Shown: positions 7,904 through 16,005 of the stretch, one piece after another | Position numbering within the stretch: the first letter of the stretch is position 1 | Layout of the letters: each line of letters starts with the position of its first letter | Origin: Flavobacteriales bacterium | Lineage (GTDB): Bacteria; Bacteroidota; Bacteroidia; UBA10329 | Length of the DNA: 51,414 nt | Assembly: GCA_021741075.1 (NCBI GenBank) | Contig: JAIOYO010000023.1 | Location: 1 to 51,414 of the forward strand | Direction of reading: 5' to 3' | Notes under the pieces: generated by a model | Seen by the model: only the letters and a program-made list of their open reading frames with translations | Told to the model about the DNA's origin: nothing | Database searches by the model: none | Program-made: the position numbers and the translations under genes

Positions 7904-9534
7904 AGCTGATCCACGATCTGCCGGAACACATGGCGCCAGCGTACACGTTCCGCTTTCAGCGCATTGTCTTTATTGCACATCAGTATAACAATAATATTCT
8001 TCTCTGGCTGAACGTAAATATGCTGCTTGTACATGCCATCGGCCATGTAATCGCCATAGGCCTTTTCGCCAATATGCCAGTTGTAGTTGTAACCAAAACT
8101 GCTTCCGTTGGTTGTGTCCCTGCTAACTGATTTTTCTACCCACTCTTTCGGAACTATTTGCGTTCCATTCCAACTTCCGTTATTTAAAAACAGCCGCCCA
8201 AATTTGGCATAATCTAAAGCAGTGGCGCCCATGCAGCAGAACGTTTTGTCCTCGCCATTCTTATCGGTAGTCCAAATGGCGTTTGTGCACATGTTAATGG
8301 GCTTCCAGATTTTTTCGCTGAGATATTCGGACGGCTTCATTCCTGTGGCGCGATGCAGAATAATTCCTAAAAGCTGCACATTGAGGTTCACATATTCCTG
8401 AAACGTGCCCGGTTCGTGTTCAAATGCTACGCTATTAAGTACGCGCAGCACATCATTACCATAGTAGAGTTGGGCATCCGTTTTCAACTTTAGTTTGATA
8501 CCCGATGTCATGTTGAGAAGATGCTCCACCTCCAATTTGTCGGCCATTGGAATTGCTTTTAATTCAGGAATATAATCGACCACCTTATCATTTACACTTT
8601 TGATTTTTCTTTCTGAAATTGCAATGCCAATTAAAGCAGAGGTAAAGGATTTGGCAACCGAGTAAGAAGGATTCAAATCCTCGTCAGACGTTTTTTGTCC
8701 GTAGAATTTGTAAAGCAGCGTGTCGTTCCGGATGATGAGCATGCTGCGAACGGGGCGAGATTCATTCAGTTGATCTAACGTAACGAAGTAAGGGCTTCCA
8801 CTACTCCAATCGGTTACTTTTAGCTTCGCTGAAATGGAATTTACATCTGCTTTAAACTCAAAACATTCTTCTCCTACCGCTATTTCTGAAGAAGGAAAAC
8901 GTTGAATGTCCTTATGATCTGGATAACCGAGAAACACGCCACGCATTAAAGCGCAGCCCGAAAAAAGGAAGCAGACAGCCAAGAAGCAGATGGCACGGTA
9001 TCTCACGCTACGAATATCGCTCTTCAAAATTTTACGATGATACTCGGTATGGTAAATGGTAAAATAGAGCATTTCGCGCATGGTCAGATTTCCCAGCAAC
9101 GGATGCGGAACAGCCGTTTTATCAAGGTTCTTTTCTGACCATTTCTGCAATTGAGCCATAAGCATGTTCATTTCCTCATCAAATCGTTTCAGCAGTACCT
9201 CGCGCTCTTCCTTAGTCACTTGGCGCGGAATGTATTCGCCCATGGCGCGGCCACCGTTTGCCAATGCCTGCTGATAAAAGGCCACTGTTTCTTCATACGA
9301 ACGACTAGGATTATTGACCTTGCCAAATTTCAATCGGAGCAGCAATCGCGGATAACTCATTCCCTTTACCAATGGCTTGGCGCTTTTGATGAGATGAAGG
9401 AGATGTTGACCTGCACTCCAAGCGCCTTCTGGTGCAAATTCCATTTTCTGAGCAGGCTTTTCCATAAACCAGCTTCTCAATGCCTTGGATTGATTTTCGA
9501 GCTGGGAGATGATTTCTTTTTTATCGTATTGCAT
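7900..9534 (-). CDS. DinB-like domain fused to a lipoprotein-type serine beta-lactamase
   Basis: One uninterrupted 544-codon frame joins two unrelated proteins. Residues 1 to about 172 are a DinB/DUF1569-like four-helix protein (SAGQHLLHLIKSAKPL, LGNLTMREMLYFTIYHTEYH). Residues 178 onward look like a fresh lipoprotein N-terminus (RYRAICFLAVCFLFSGC), followed by a class C-like beta-lactamase/serine hydrolase domain. The domain has the catalytic S292-V-A-K295 in NPSYSVAKSFTSALIG, a YNYNWHIG motif and MTSGIKL. A GTG codon at 9006 falls exactly where the second protein would start, so an internal start is possible. As a fusion, the DinB part would be cytoplasmic and the hydrolase periplasmic, joined by the hydrophobic segment. 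The joined frame is seen; whether the cell makes one product or two is open. Confidence 0.8.
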   Translation of the reverse strand: MQYDKKEIISQLENQSKALRSWFMEKPAQKMEFAPEGAWSAGQHLLHLIKSAKPLVKGMSYPRLLLRLKFGKVNNPSRSYEETVAFYQQALANGGRAMGEYIPRQVTKEEREVLLKRFDEEMNMLMAQLQKWSEKNLDKTAVPHPLLGNLTMREMLYFTIYHTEYHRKILKSDIRSVRYRAICFLAVCFLFSGCALMRGVFLGYPDHKDIQRFPSSEIAVGEECFEFKADVNSISAKLKVTDWSSGSPYFVTLDQLNESRPVRSMLIIRNDTLLYKFYGQKTSDEDLNPSYSVAKSFTSALIGIAISERKIKSVNDKVVDYIPELKAIPMADKLEVEHLLNMTSGIKLKLKTDAQLYYGNDVLRVLNSVAFEHEPGTFQEYVNLNVQLLGIILHRATGMKPSEYLSEKIWKPINMCTNAIWTTDKNGEDKTFCCMGATALDYAKFGRLFLNNGSWNGTQIVPKEWVEKSVSRDTTNGSSFGYNYNWHIGEKAYGDYMADGMYKQHIYVQPEKNIIVILMCNKDNALKAERVRWRHVFRQIVDQL

Positions 9535-9607
9535 GATGCTAAATTATTGGTTCTAGGGTGAGATAGTTAGAAAACTATGGTGCTTGCGGTGTATTTCTAC
9601 TTTTTTA

Positions 9608-9693
9608 TAGATGGCACAGCGTTAGGGATGGAAGCGGCATCCTTTTTTGCTTTTTCGCAAAAAAAATACAGCGCACAGCCCGACAGCCATCTA
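9608..9693. other. Nested inverted-repeat element
   Basis: An outer pair TAGATGGC (9608-9615) and GCCATCTA (9686-9693) encloses two hairpins back to back. The first is GGATG/CATCC (9626-9630 with 9638-9642, loop GAAGCGG). The second is TTTTTTGC/GCAAAAAA (9643-9650 with 9657-9664, loop TTTTTC). ACAGCG occurs on both inner flanks. The layout resembles a three-way-junction RNA or a REP-like DNA element. It lies in the 337-base gap between the fusion gene and the PadR gene. The 75-codon frame across it is not protein-like. Confidence 0.55.
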
Positions 9694-9783
9694 CCCATGT
9701 TCAATTTTCATTATCTAAAACAGCATGGCTGGAACGCCCAAGCAAAATTATTGTCTCTGATATTCAATTACTTACAAATAAAT

Positions 9784-9810
9784 ATGGTACTTGGTTTTGC
9801 ATAGTACCAT
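9784..9810. promoter_or_regulatory. Palindromic site upstream of the PadR operon
   Basis: ATGGTACT (9784-9791) and AGTACCAT (9803-9810) form a perfect inverted repeat with an 11-base centre, 61 bases before the PadR start. Its half-site GTAC recurs in the promoter-proximal palindrome, which suggests both bind the same dimeric regulator, probably the PadR protein itself. Confidence 0.5.
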
Positions 9811-9834
9811 AATAATCACATACATTTGCCCTAG

Positions 9835-9853
9835 TACTTTGTAATACAAGGTA
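9835..9853. promoter_or_regulatory. Promoter-proximal palindrome, likely PadR operator
   Basis: TACTTTGT-AAT-ACAAGGTA is an inverted repeat with one mismatch that includes a -7-like TACTTTG and lies 18 bases before the PadR ATG. PadR regulators commonly autoregulate through such sites overlapping their promoter; the identity of the binder is inferred. Confidence 0.5.
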
Positions 9854-9871
9854 TCTTAAAAGAAAGATAGG

Positions 9872-10210
9872 ATGAATATAGAGAGAGTTAAATCGCAGAT
9901 GAGAAAGGGTGTTCTCGAGTACTGCATTCTCTCCATTATTAGTAAGGACGAAGTGTATGCTTCGGACATTTTGCAAACGCTAAAGGATGCAAAGCTGATT
10001 GTGGTGGAAGGCACACTCTACCCTCTTTTAACGCGGCTCAAGAACGATGGGCTGCTTAATTACCGATGGGAAGAAAGTACCAGCGGACCGCCAAGAAAAT
10101 ACTATGGACTCACGGAAATGGGTCAAAAATTCCTTCAAGAAATGGATGTTACCTGGCAAGAACTAGTAACATCAGTAAACCATACCACCTCTAAAAATAA
10201 AAACCAATGA
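9872..10210 (+). CDS. PadR family transcriptional regulator
   Basis: This 112-aa winged-helix protein has the PadR core: RKGVLEYCILSIIS, then DILQTLKDAKLIVVEGTLYP, and the wing LLNYRWEESTSGPPRKYYGL. PadR proteins are dimeric repressors whose ligands vary. The gene overlaps the PspC-domain gene by four bases (ATGA), a pairing common in Bacteroidota, so it probably represses its own operon in answer to membrane stress or a hydrophobic ligand. ATG 9872 was chosen because GATAGG lies just upstream and MNIERVKSQMRKG is the usual family start. Confidence 0.92.
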   Translation: MNIERVKSQMRKGVLEYCILSIISKDEVYASDILQTLKDAKLIVVEGTLYPLLTRLKNDGLLNYRWEESTSGPPRKYYGLTEMGQKFLQEMDVTWQELVTSVNHTTSKNKNQ

Positions 10211-12096
10211 ATAAGACGATAACTAGCAATATTGCAGGCTACGTTTTCCATATTGACGAAAACGCTTTCGATAGGCTTGATGCGTATTTGAATACCATTA
10301 GAAGCTACTTCAAAGACTCGCAAGGAAAGGATGAGATTATAGCCGACATTGAAGCCAGATTGGCCGAAATGCTTACGGAAAAAATTGGCGATTTAAAGCA
10401 AGTATTGACACTGGCAGATGTAAACCACGTGATTTCTATTATGGGACAACCAGAGGCTTTTATGGATGATGATCCAGAAACAGAAAGCTGGAGCGACAAA
10501 AAAAGTGAAACTGGAACATTCAAAACAAGAAGATTATTCCGCGATCCGGACAATAAGGTTGTTGGTGGGGTTTGTTCTGGTGTATCGAGCTATTTTGGAA
10601 TTGAAGACCCCATCTGGTTGAGATTGGTGTTGGCTTTAACCTTGATTTTCTTCGGAACTGGTGCTTTCCTATACATTATACTTTGGGTTATTATTCCTGA
10701 AGCAAAAACGACTACAGAAAAATTGCAAATGCGGGGGGAGTCCGTCACCGTTTCCAATATTGAAAAGCGTGTTAACGAGGAACTGGGAGCGGTTAAAGAC
10801 AGACTGAACGAACTTGGTGGAAACTCAGGCACTGGCAAAAAAGTGGGAAATGCATTTCACCGCGCCATCACACTCGTAGGCAGTTTGGCCATTCTATTTT
10901 TAAAGTTCGTTAGTAAAGTCATTGGTATTGCATTCCTCGCCTTCGGTATACTGGGATTTATCGGGCTGGTATCGGTTCCGTTCGGAGTACCGGCCATTAT
11001 TAGTCTGAGCAATGATGGCATGTTGAGTACCGTTGAGGCTCAAGAAATTCTGAACAATCTTGTGGGTGGAACCGGCATGATGATTTGGATTTACGTTGCA
11101 GGAATACTTACGTGGGGCGTTCCCCTATTGGCTTTGGCCTACGTTGGATTGCGTCTGTTAGTAAACTTTAGAAGCCGACCAAAAGGTGTTGGTCTTGCGT
11201 TCACTTCCCTTTGGATAATTGGTGTAGTACTGTCATTTTCCCTTACTATGATTTTATTGAGTGATTTTTCGAGTGAAGGAAATGATACTGAAACGGTTGA
11301 ATTGAACCTCGATTCCGACCCAAGTCAAACCATTCATTTGGAATTGAATCATGAATTGGGAGATGAAGAACCAAACGTAGAAGCCACCATTTTTAACTTG
11401 GACTTGTTGGCATCTGGTAGCTCAAATCAACTTTACGGTAAACCAGAATTAAACATTAACATGGCCAAAGCAGGCGGTCCAAAACTGATTGTAAAGCGAT
11501 TAGCGCGTGCCAAGAAAAAGCAAGAAGCCATGGAGCGTGCAAGCAAAATTGACTACGGCTTCATCTCTACCGATACATCTATTCTATTCAATAGCTACTT
11601 CGAAATTCCAAAAGACGAATTATGGAGAACTCAGGATGTGGAACTTGAACTTTTGATTCCTGTTGGATACACCATTTATCTTTCTGATGAGATGATGCGC
11701 ATTATCTATGACATCGACAACACCACTAACACCTACGATGGCGATATGGTGGGCCGAAGATGGATAATGACTCCGAAAGGTCTAGCTTGTGTTGATTGTA
11801 ACGGATTGGCGCAACCAAAGAACTCATCAAACATTGATGTTGACATCGATGTGGATGATGTGACCATCAAGATTAAAAGTAAAGACAAGCAGCTAGATTT
11901 AGAAAAAGAAAAACAACGCTTAGAGCAAGAAATGGAGAAGATTGAAAAAGAACTAGAGAGCGAACGCGAAGCAGATGCAGCGCAGGAAGAAGCTTCTATT
12001 CGTCCGCAAGAAATTCTCTTAAAAAGAGTGATAAGTGCCACGTATCAACTTACTCCAACAATAAGTAGAACCGTAAGCGTTTCTTACCCGGGATAA
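10207..12096 (+). CDS. PspC-domain membrane protein
   Basis: This is a 629-aa protein. Residues 1-100 form a soluble N-terminal region (FHIDENAFDRLDAYLNTI ... MGQPEAF) typical of PadR-linked PspC proteins. Residues about 110-168 are the PspC domain (RLFRDPDNKVVGGVCSG, then WLRLVLALTLIFFGTG and YIILWVIIP). About 215-360 hold three further membrane segments. The C-terminal third is soluble, with a predicted beta region, then a strongly charged coiled coil (KDKQLDLEKEKQRLEQEMEK, about 555-600). PspC in enterobacteria controls the phage-shock response at the inner membrane; here it is likely regulated by, or signals to, the overlapping PadR gene product. A terminator follows directly. Confidence 0.88.
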   Translation: MNKTITSNIAGYVFHIDENAFDRLDAYLNTIRSYFKDSQGKDEIIADIEARLAEMLTEKIGDLKQVLTLADVNHVISIMGQPEAFMDDDPETESWSDKKSETGTFKTRRLFRDPDNKVVGGVCSGVSSYFGIEDPIWLRLVLALTLIFFGTGAFLYIILWVIIPEAKTTTEKLQMRGESVTVSNIEKRVNEELGAVKDRLNELGGNSGTGKKVGNAFHRAITLVGSLAILFLKFVSKVIGIAFLAFGILGFIGLVSVPFGVPAIISLSNDGMLSTVEAQEILNNLVGGTGMMIWIYVAGILTWGVPLLALAYVGLRLLVNFRSRPKGVGLAFTSLWIIGVVLSFSLTMILLSDFSSEGNDTETVELNLDSDPSQTIHLELNHELGDEEPNVEATIFNLDLLASGSSNQLYGKPELNINMAKAGGPKLIVKRLARAKKKQEAMERASKIDYGFISTDTSILFNSYFEIPKDELWRTQDVELELLIPVGYTIYLSDEMMRIIYDIDNTTNTYDGDMVGRRWIMTPKGLACVDCNGLAQPKNSSNIDVDIDVDDVTIKIKSKDKQLDLEKEKQRLEQEMEKIEKELESEREADAAQEEASIRPQEILLKRVISATYQLTPTISRTVSVSYPG

Positions 12097-12114
12097 TCGT
12101 TTTCGTTTGGTTTG

Positions 12115-12145
12115 AGAAGGCTGCTTTCGGGCGGCCTTTTTAATT
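12115..12145 (+). terminator. Terminator of the PadR-PspC operon
   Basis: AAGGCTGC and GGGCGGCCTT pair over eight bases (one G-U) with a TTTC loop and are followed by TTTAATTTT, about 20 bases after the PspC stop. Confidence 0.8.
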
Positions 12146-12271
12146 TTATACAATTGATTTTCAAATAGTTAAATTTTAACAGTTGTTTGGTTTGATTAAC
12201 ATCCATTGGGTGTTTTTAACATATAAACGGGAGACTTTAGCTGTATCAAAATCAACTAAATAATCCTCCTC

Positions 12272-13513
12272 ATGAAAACAGTACTTCTCGCCAATTTTTT
12301 CTTAGCATCAATCACATTTTCAACCGAGGCTCAATCGCTAAGTTGGATGCATTTTAATGCTAATAATTCACCCCTTCCATCAAACACCATCCATGATATA
12401 CTTGCTGTAGAAAATGGCACTTGGGTTGGAACCGATGCTGGACTTGCATTCTACAATGGTTCTGATTGGACAGTATACACAAGCGAAACTTCCGACCTGC
12501 CAGACAACCATATTCGCGACATTTATGAGGATAATTGGGGAAATACGTGGATAGCCACGGACGAAGGCATTCTTCGAATAACGGAGAATAATTGGGAGGT
12601 GTTTAACGTTTCAAACTCAGGACTTACCATGAACACTGTTCGTTCTGTAACTACCGATTCCGAGGGAAATCTTTGGGTTGGAACTTGGGGCGGTGGTATT
12701 GCCAAGAAGATTGGAACTGAATGGACCACGTACAACACTTCCAATTCCGACATTCCTTCTGACGGAATTTTCACCATCGAACTCGATCCGTTAGGTAATG
12801 TTTGGGTAGGCACTTTTAACGGTGGCGCTGCAGTTTTTGACGGTGTGCACTGGGAAATATTCAACACATCAAATAGTGAAATACCGCACAACCACGTTAG
12901 GAGTATTACGTTCGATTCGAATGGAATAACCTGGTTCGGTACGGATGACGGAATTGCCAAAAGAAATGCATCAAACCAATGGTTCTTCTTAAACTATCAA
13001 GTGCTAGGATTTAGTTTCCACGTGGTCTTCGATGGTGTGCAAGAATCGGCCGGAAAGGTGTTTTTTGGCACTGATGGAGGAATGATTTCTTTCAATCAAA
13101 CCGATTTTAATGTTCAAACTGCTCAGAACTCGAACCTTCCCTCTAACAACATCAGATGCATTTCAGAGGATGAAGATGGAAATCTGTGGATGGGAACAGG
13201 AAATGATGGCGTTTCAATTTATTCGCCACAAGGTAGCTTGGACGTAAACGAACTACGAAACGATTCTGAATTGCTTTCTCTTTATCCCAACCCTACAGAA
13301 GGAGAAATCATGTTCAATTTGGACGAAATCATCAACGACAACCTTGGAATTGAAGTCCGAAATACCCTCGGCCAGACTATTTTAACACAAAATGTAACAC
13401 ATACTTCTGGACAGCAACACGCGCTAAGAGTGGATGACCTAACGCCAGGAATTTATCACCTAACAGTTCAATCTTCGAATACATTGAGTACCAAAACGTT
13501 CTACAAGCTATAG
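12272..13513 (+). CDS. Secreted beta-propeller protein with T9SS sorting domain
   Basis: This 413-aa protein has a signal peptide (MKTVLLANFFLASITFSTEAQS). Repeats of about 40 residues follow, of the type NTWIATDEGI, NLWVGTWGGGIAKK and NVWVGTFNGGAAVFDG, from about 45 to 320. These are two-component-regulator-like propeller blades (Reg_prop), here without any kinase or response regulator. The last 80 residues (LSLYPNPTEGEIMFNLDE ... LRVDDLTPGIYHLTVQSS) are a T9SS type A sorting domain, so the protein should cross the outer membrane and be surface-attached or released. A terminator follows 18 bases after the stop. The ligand or role is unknown. Confidence 0.88.
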   Translation: MKTVLLANFFLASITFSTEAQSLSWMHFNANNSPLPSNTIHDILAVENGTWVGTDAGLAFYNGSDWTVYTSETSDLPDNHIRDIYEDNWGNTWIATDEGILRITENNWEVFNVSNSGLTMNTVRSVTTDSEGNLWVGTWGGGIAKKIGTEWTTYNTSNSDIPSDGIFTIELDPLGNVWVGTFNGGAAVFDGVHWEIFNTSNSEIPHNHVRSITFDSNGITWFGTDDGIAKRNASNQWFFLNYQVLGFSFHVVFDGVQESAGKVFFGTDGGMISFNQTDFNVQTAQNSNLPSNNIRCISEDEDGNLWMGTGNDGVSIYSPQGSLDVNELRNDSELLSLYPNPTEGEIMFNLDEIINDNLGIEVRNTLGQTILTQNVTHTSGQQHALRVDDLTPGIYHLTVQSSNTLSTKTFYKL

Positions 13514-13530
13514 AGTCTTACTGTTCTTGT

Positions 13531-13566
13531 AAAGGCCGCTCCGACAGGTTCGAAGCGGCCTTTTCT
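13531..13566 (+). terminator. Intrinsic terminator
   Basis: AAGGCCGCT and AGCGGCCTT pair perfectly over nine bases across a 13-base loop and run into TTTTCTG, closing the propeller gene. Confidence 0.85.
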
Positions 13567-13567
13567 G

Positions 13568-13575
13568 TATATTCG
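13568..13575 (+). promoter_or_regulatory. Possible -7 box for the E1 gene
   Basis: TATATTCG fits the TAnnTTTG-like -7 pattern and lies 24 bases before ATG 13600, immediately after the preceding terminator. A -33 element would have to lie within that terminator. Confidence 0.35.
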
Positions 13576-13599
13576 CGAACTGGAAAAAGGCGGAAGAAT

Positions 13600-16002
13600 A
13601 TGACGGAAGAAAACGTAAAAACAGGTTCAAAAAAGGCACTTAGCAAAGAAGAATTCAAGCAAGAAGTATTGAATGATTTTCGCCTTGCCAACGAAAGCCG
13701 TCAAGCCAGTTTGATGGGGCGAAAAGAGGTTCTTACAGGAAAAGCCAAATTCGGAATCTTCGGAGATGGAAAGGAAGTGGTTCAAATCGCCATGGCCAAG
13801 GTTTTCCAGAACGGTGATTTCCGTTCGGGATATTACCGCGATCAGACATTTATGATGGCTTCGGGACTTTTGACCGTTCAGGAATTCTTCGCGCAGCTTT
13901 ATGCACATCCAAGCTTGGAGGCCGATCCTTCTTCTGCTGGTCGCTCCATGAATGGACATTTCTCTACTCGTTCAATAAATAACGATGGTTCTTGGAGAAA
14001 TTTAATGAACCAAAAGAACAGCGCATCCGACCTCTCTCCTACTGCCGGGCAGGTTCCTCGTTTATTAGGATTGGCTCACGCTTCTAAGATTTATCGTGAA
14101 AACAAAAACCTGCACTCGCAAACGCAATTCACCAACAAAGGAAACGAAGTAGCTTTCGGAACAATTGGCGATGCGAGTACTTCGGAAGGTCACTTTTGGG
14201 AAACGTTAAATGCCGCTGCGGTTACGCAAGTTCCTCTGGCCATTTCCATTTGGGATGATGGTTATGGTATTTCGGTTCCAAAGGAATTTCAAACCGTAAA
14301 AGCCAGTATTTCCGAGGCTTTGAGCGGTTTTGAGAAAGGAAATGACAAAACAGGATTGCGCATTTTCAAAACCAAAGGTTGGGATTATGCACACTTGGTA
14401 AAGACCTACGAAGATGCAATTTCTGTCTGTAGGAACGAACACGTCCCTGTGCTTATTCATGTGGAAGAAGTAACCCAGCCGCAAGGACACTCTACTTCTG
14501 GTTCGCACGAACGTTACAAAAGTGCCGAACGTCTTGCTTGGGAAGAAGAATACGATTGCATCAAAAAACTTCGCGAATTTGTCATTGACAAAGGAATTGC
14601 AACCGCAGAAGAATGCGATACAATTGAAGCGGAGGCCAAGAAAAGTGTTCAAACGCAGAAAAATGAAGCTTGGAAAGTCTTTGTTTCTGAAATTGAAGCA
14701 GAGCGGGATGAGTTGATTTCCATGCTCAATGCAGCCAATCTGCAAGAGCTTGCAAAAGGATTGAACACTGGTTTTGCTCCAAGCAGAAAAGAAGTAATTG
14801 GTACAGCCCGAAAAGCACTTCTAAAACTTGGCGGAAGCAAAGATGCAAATACAGCCAAACTAGCCGAATGGTTGAAGAATCAGCAAGCATTAAATGCCGA
14901 ACGGTATAACTCATTTCTAGAAAGCCAAACAGCGAATAGCGCACCTAAAATTGCAGCGGTTGCTCCAGAATACGCTGATGACGCCAAGCAGGTTGATGGC
15001 CGTGAAGTATTGCTCAACAACTTCGATAAAATATTTTCTGATAGAGATGATGTCGTTGCCTTTGGCGAAGACCTTGGAAGCATTGGTGGTGTGAATCAAG
15101 GATTTGAAGGTTTACAGAAAAAGCATGGAATCAATCGTATTTTCGATGTGGGAATCCGCGAAGCAAGCATTATGGGTCAAGGAATTGGAATGGCCTTGCG
15201 TGGCCTTCGTCCTATTGCCGAAATTCAATACTTGGATTATTTGCTTTATGGCTTGCAACCGCTTAGCGATGACGTTGCATCTCTACAATACAGAACAAAA
15301 GGCGGTCAGAAATGTCCGGTCATCATCCGTACGCGCGGACACAGATTAGAAGGAATCTGGCACGCAGGATCTCCGATGGGAATGATTATCAACGCATTGC
15401 GTGGAATTCATATCTGCGTTCCACGTAACATGACCCAAGCAGCAGGTTTCTACAACACGCTTCTTGCTTCTGACGATCCAGGATTGATTATTGAGCCATT
15501 GAATGGTTACAGAACCAAGGAGAGGCTGCCATCAAACTTGGGTGAGTTCAAAACTCCGTTGGGCGTTCCAGAAACCCTCACTCAGGGAACGGACCTTACG
15601 ATTGTCACCTACGGTTCATGCGTAAATCTTGCATTAAAAGCGGTTCAAGAATTAGCCGAAGTTGGCATTTCCGCAGAATTGATTGATGTACAAACCCTAC
15701 TGCCGTTTGACACGAATCATTCGATTGTAGAATCGCTCAAGAAAACCAACCGATTGTTAGTTATTGACGAAGATGTTCCTGGTGGTGCTTCAGCCTACAT
15801 TCTTCAGAAGATTTTGGAAGAACAAAAAGGCTATTTTCATTTGGATAGCGAACCAAAAACCTTGACAGCACAAGCACACAGAACGGCTTACGGAACGGAT
15901 GGCGACTACTTTAGTAAACCGAGTATTGAGGATATGGTTGAGGCGGCTTATGCTATCATGAGCGAAGCTAATCCACAGAAATATCCGAACATTTTCGGGT
16001 AA
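13600..16002 (+). CDS. 2-oxoacid dehydrogenase E1, fused alpha and beta subunits
   Basis: In this 800-aa protein, residues about 20-390 are the alpha (dehydrogenase E1) part. The thiamine diphosphate site is around 186-215 (FGTIGDASTSEGHFWE ... WDDGYGISV) and there is a substrate-pocket region YYRDQTFMMASGLL. After a linker rich in Ala/Lys (about 395-470) the beta (transketolase-like) part runs from about 475 to 800: VVAFGEDLGSIGGVNQGFEG, PIAEIQYLDYL and GYRTKERLP. The enzyme decarboxylates a 2-oxoacid and passes the acyl group to a lipoylated E2; branched-chain substrates are most likely by family. Bacteroidota often have this fused form. murQ starts four bases after the stop and is probably in the same transcript. 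E2 and E3 are not in the window. Confidence 0.9.
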   Translation: MTEENVKTGSKKALSKEEFKQEVLNDFRLANESRQASLMGRKEVLTGKAKFGIFGDGKEVVQIAMAKVFQNGDFRSGYYRDQTFMMASGLLTVQEFFAQLYAHPSLEADPSSAGRSMNGHFSTRSINNDGSWRNLMNQKNSASDLSPTAGQVPRLLGLAHASKIYRENKNLHSQTQFTNKGNEVAFGTIGDASTSEGHFWETLNAAAVTQVPLAISIWDDGYGISVPKEFQTVKASISEALSGFEKGNDKTGLRIFKTKGWDYAHLVKTYEDAISVCRNEHVPVLIHVEEVTQPQGHSTSGSHERYKSAERLAWEEEYDCIKKLREFVIDKGIATAEECDTIEAEAKKSVQTQKNEAWKVFVSEIEAERDELISMLNAANLQELAKGLNTGFAPSRKEVIGTARKALLKLGGSKDANTAKLAEWLKNQQALNAERYNSFLESQTANSAPKIAAVAPEYADDAKQVDGREVLLNNFDKIFSDRDDVVAFGEDLGSIGGVNQGFEGLQKKHGINRIFDVGIREASIMGQGIGMALRGLRPIAEIQYLDYLLYGLQPLSDDVASLQYRTKGGQKCPVIIRTRGHRLEGIWHAGSPMGMIINALRGIHICVPRNMTQAAGFYNTLLASDDPGLIIEPLNGYRTKERLPSNLGEFKTPLGVPETLTQGTDLTIVTYGSCVNLALKAVQELAEVGISAELIDVQTLLPFDTNHSIVESLKKTNRLLVIDEDVPGGASAYILQKILEEQKGYFHLDSEPKTLTAQAHRTAYGTDGDYFSKPSIEDMVEAAYAIMSEANPQKYPNIFG

Positions 16003-16005
16003 GCC

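Noticed and set aside
9577..9804. 75-codon frame upstream of PadR
   Set aside because: It runs across the nested hairpin element, has unstructured composition and ends inside the PadR operator region.
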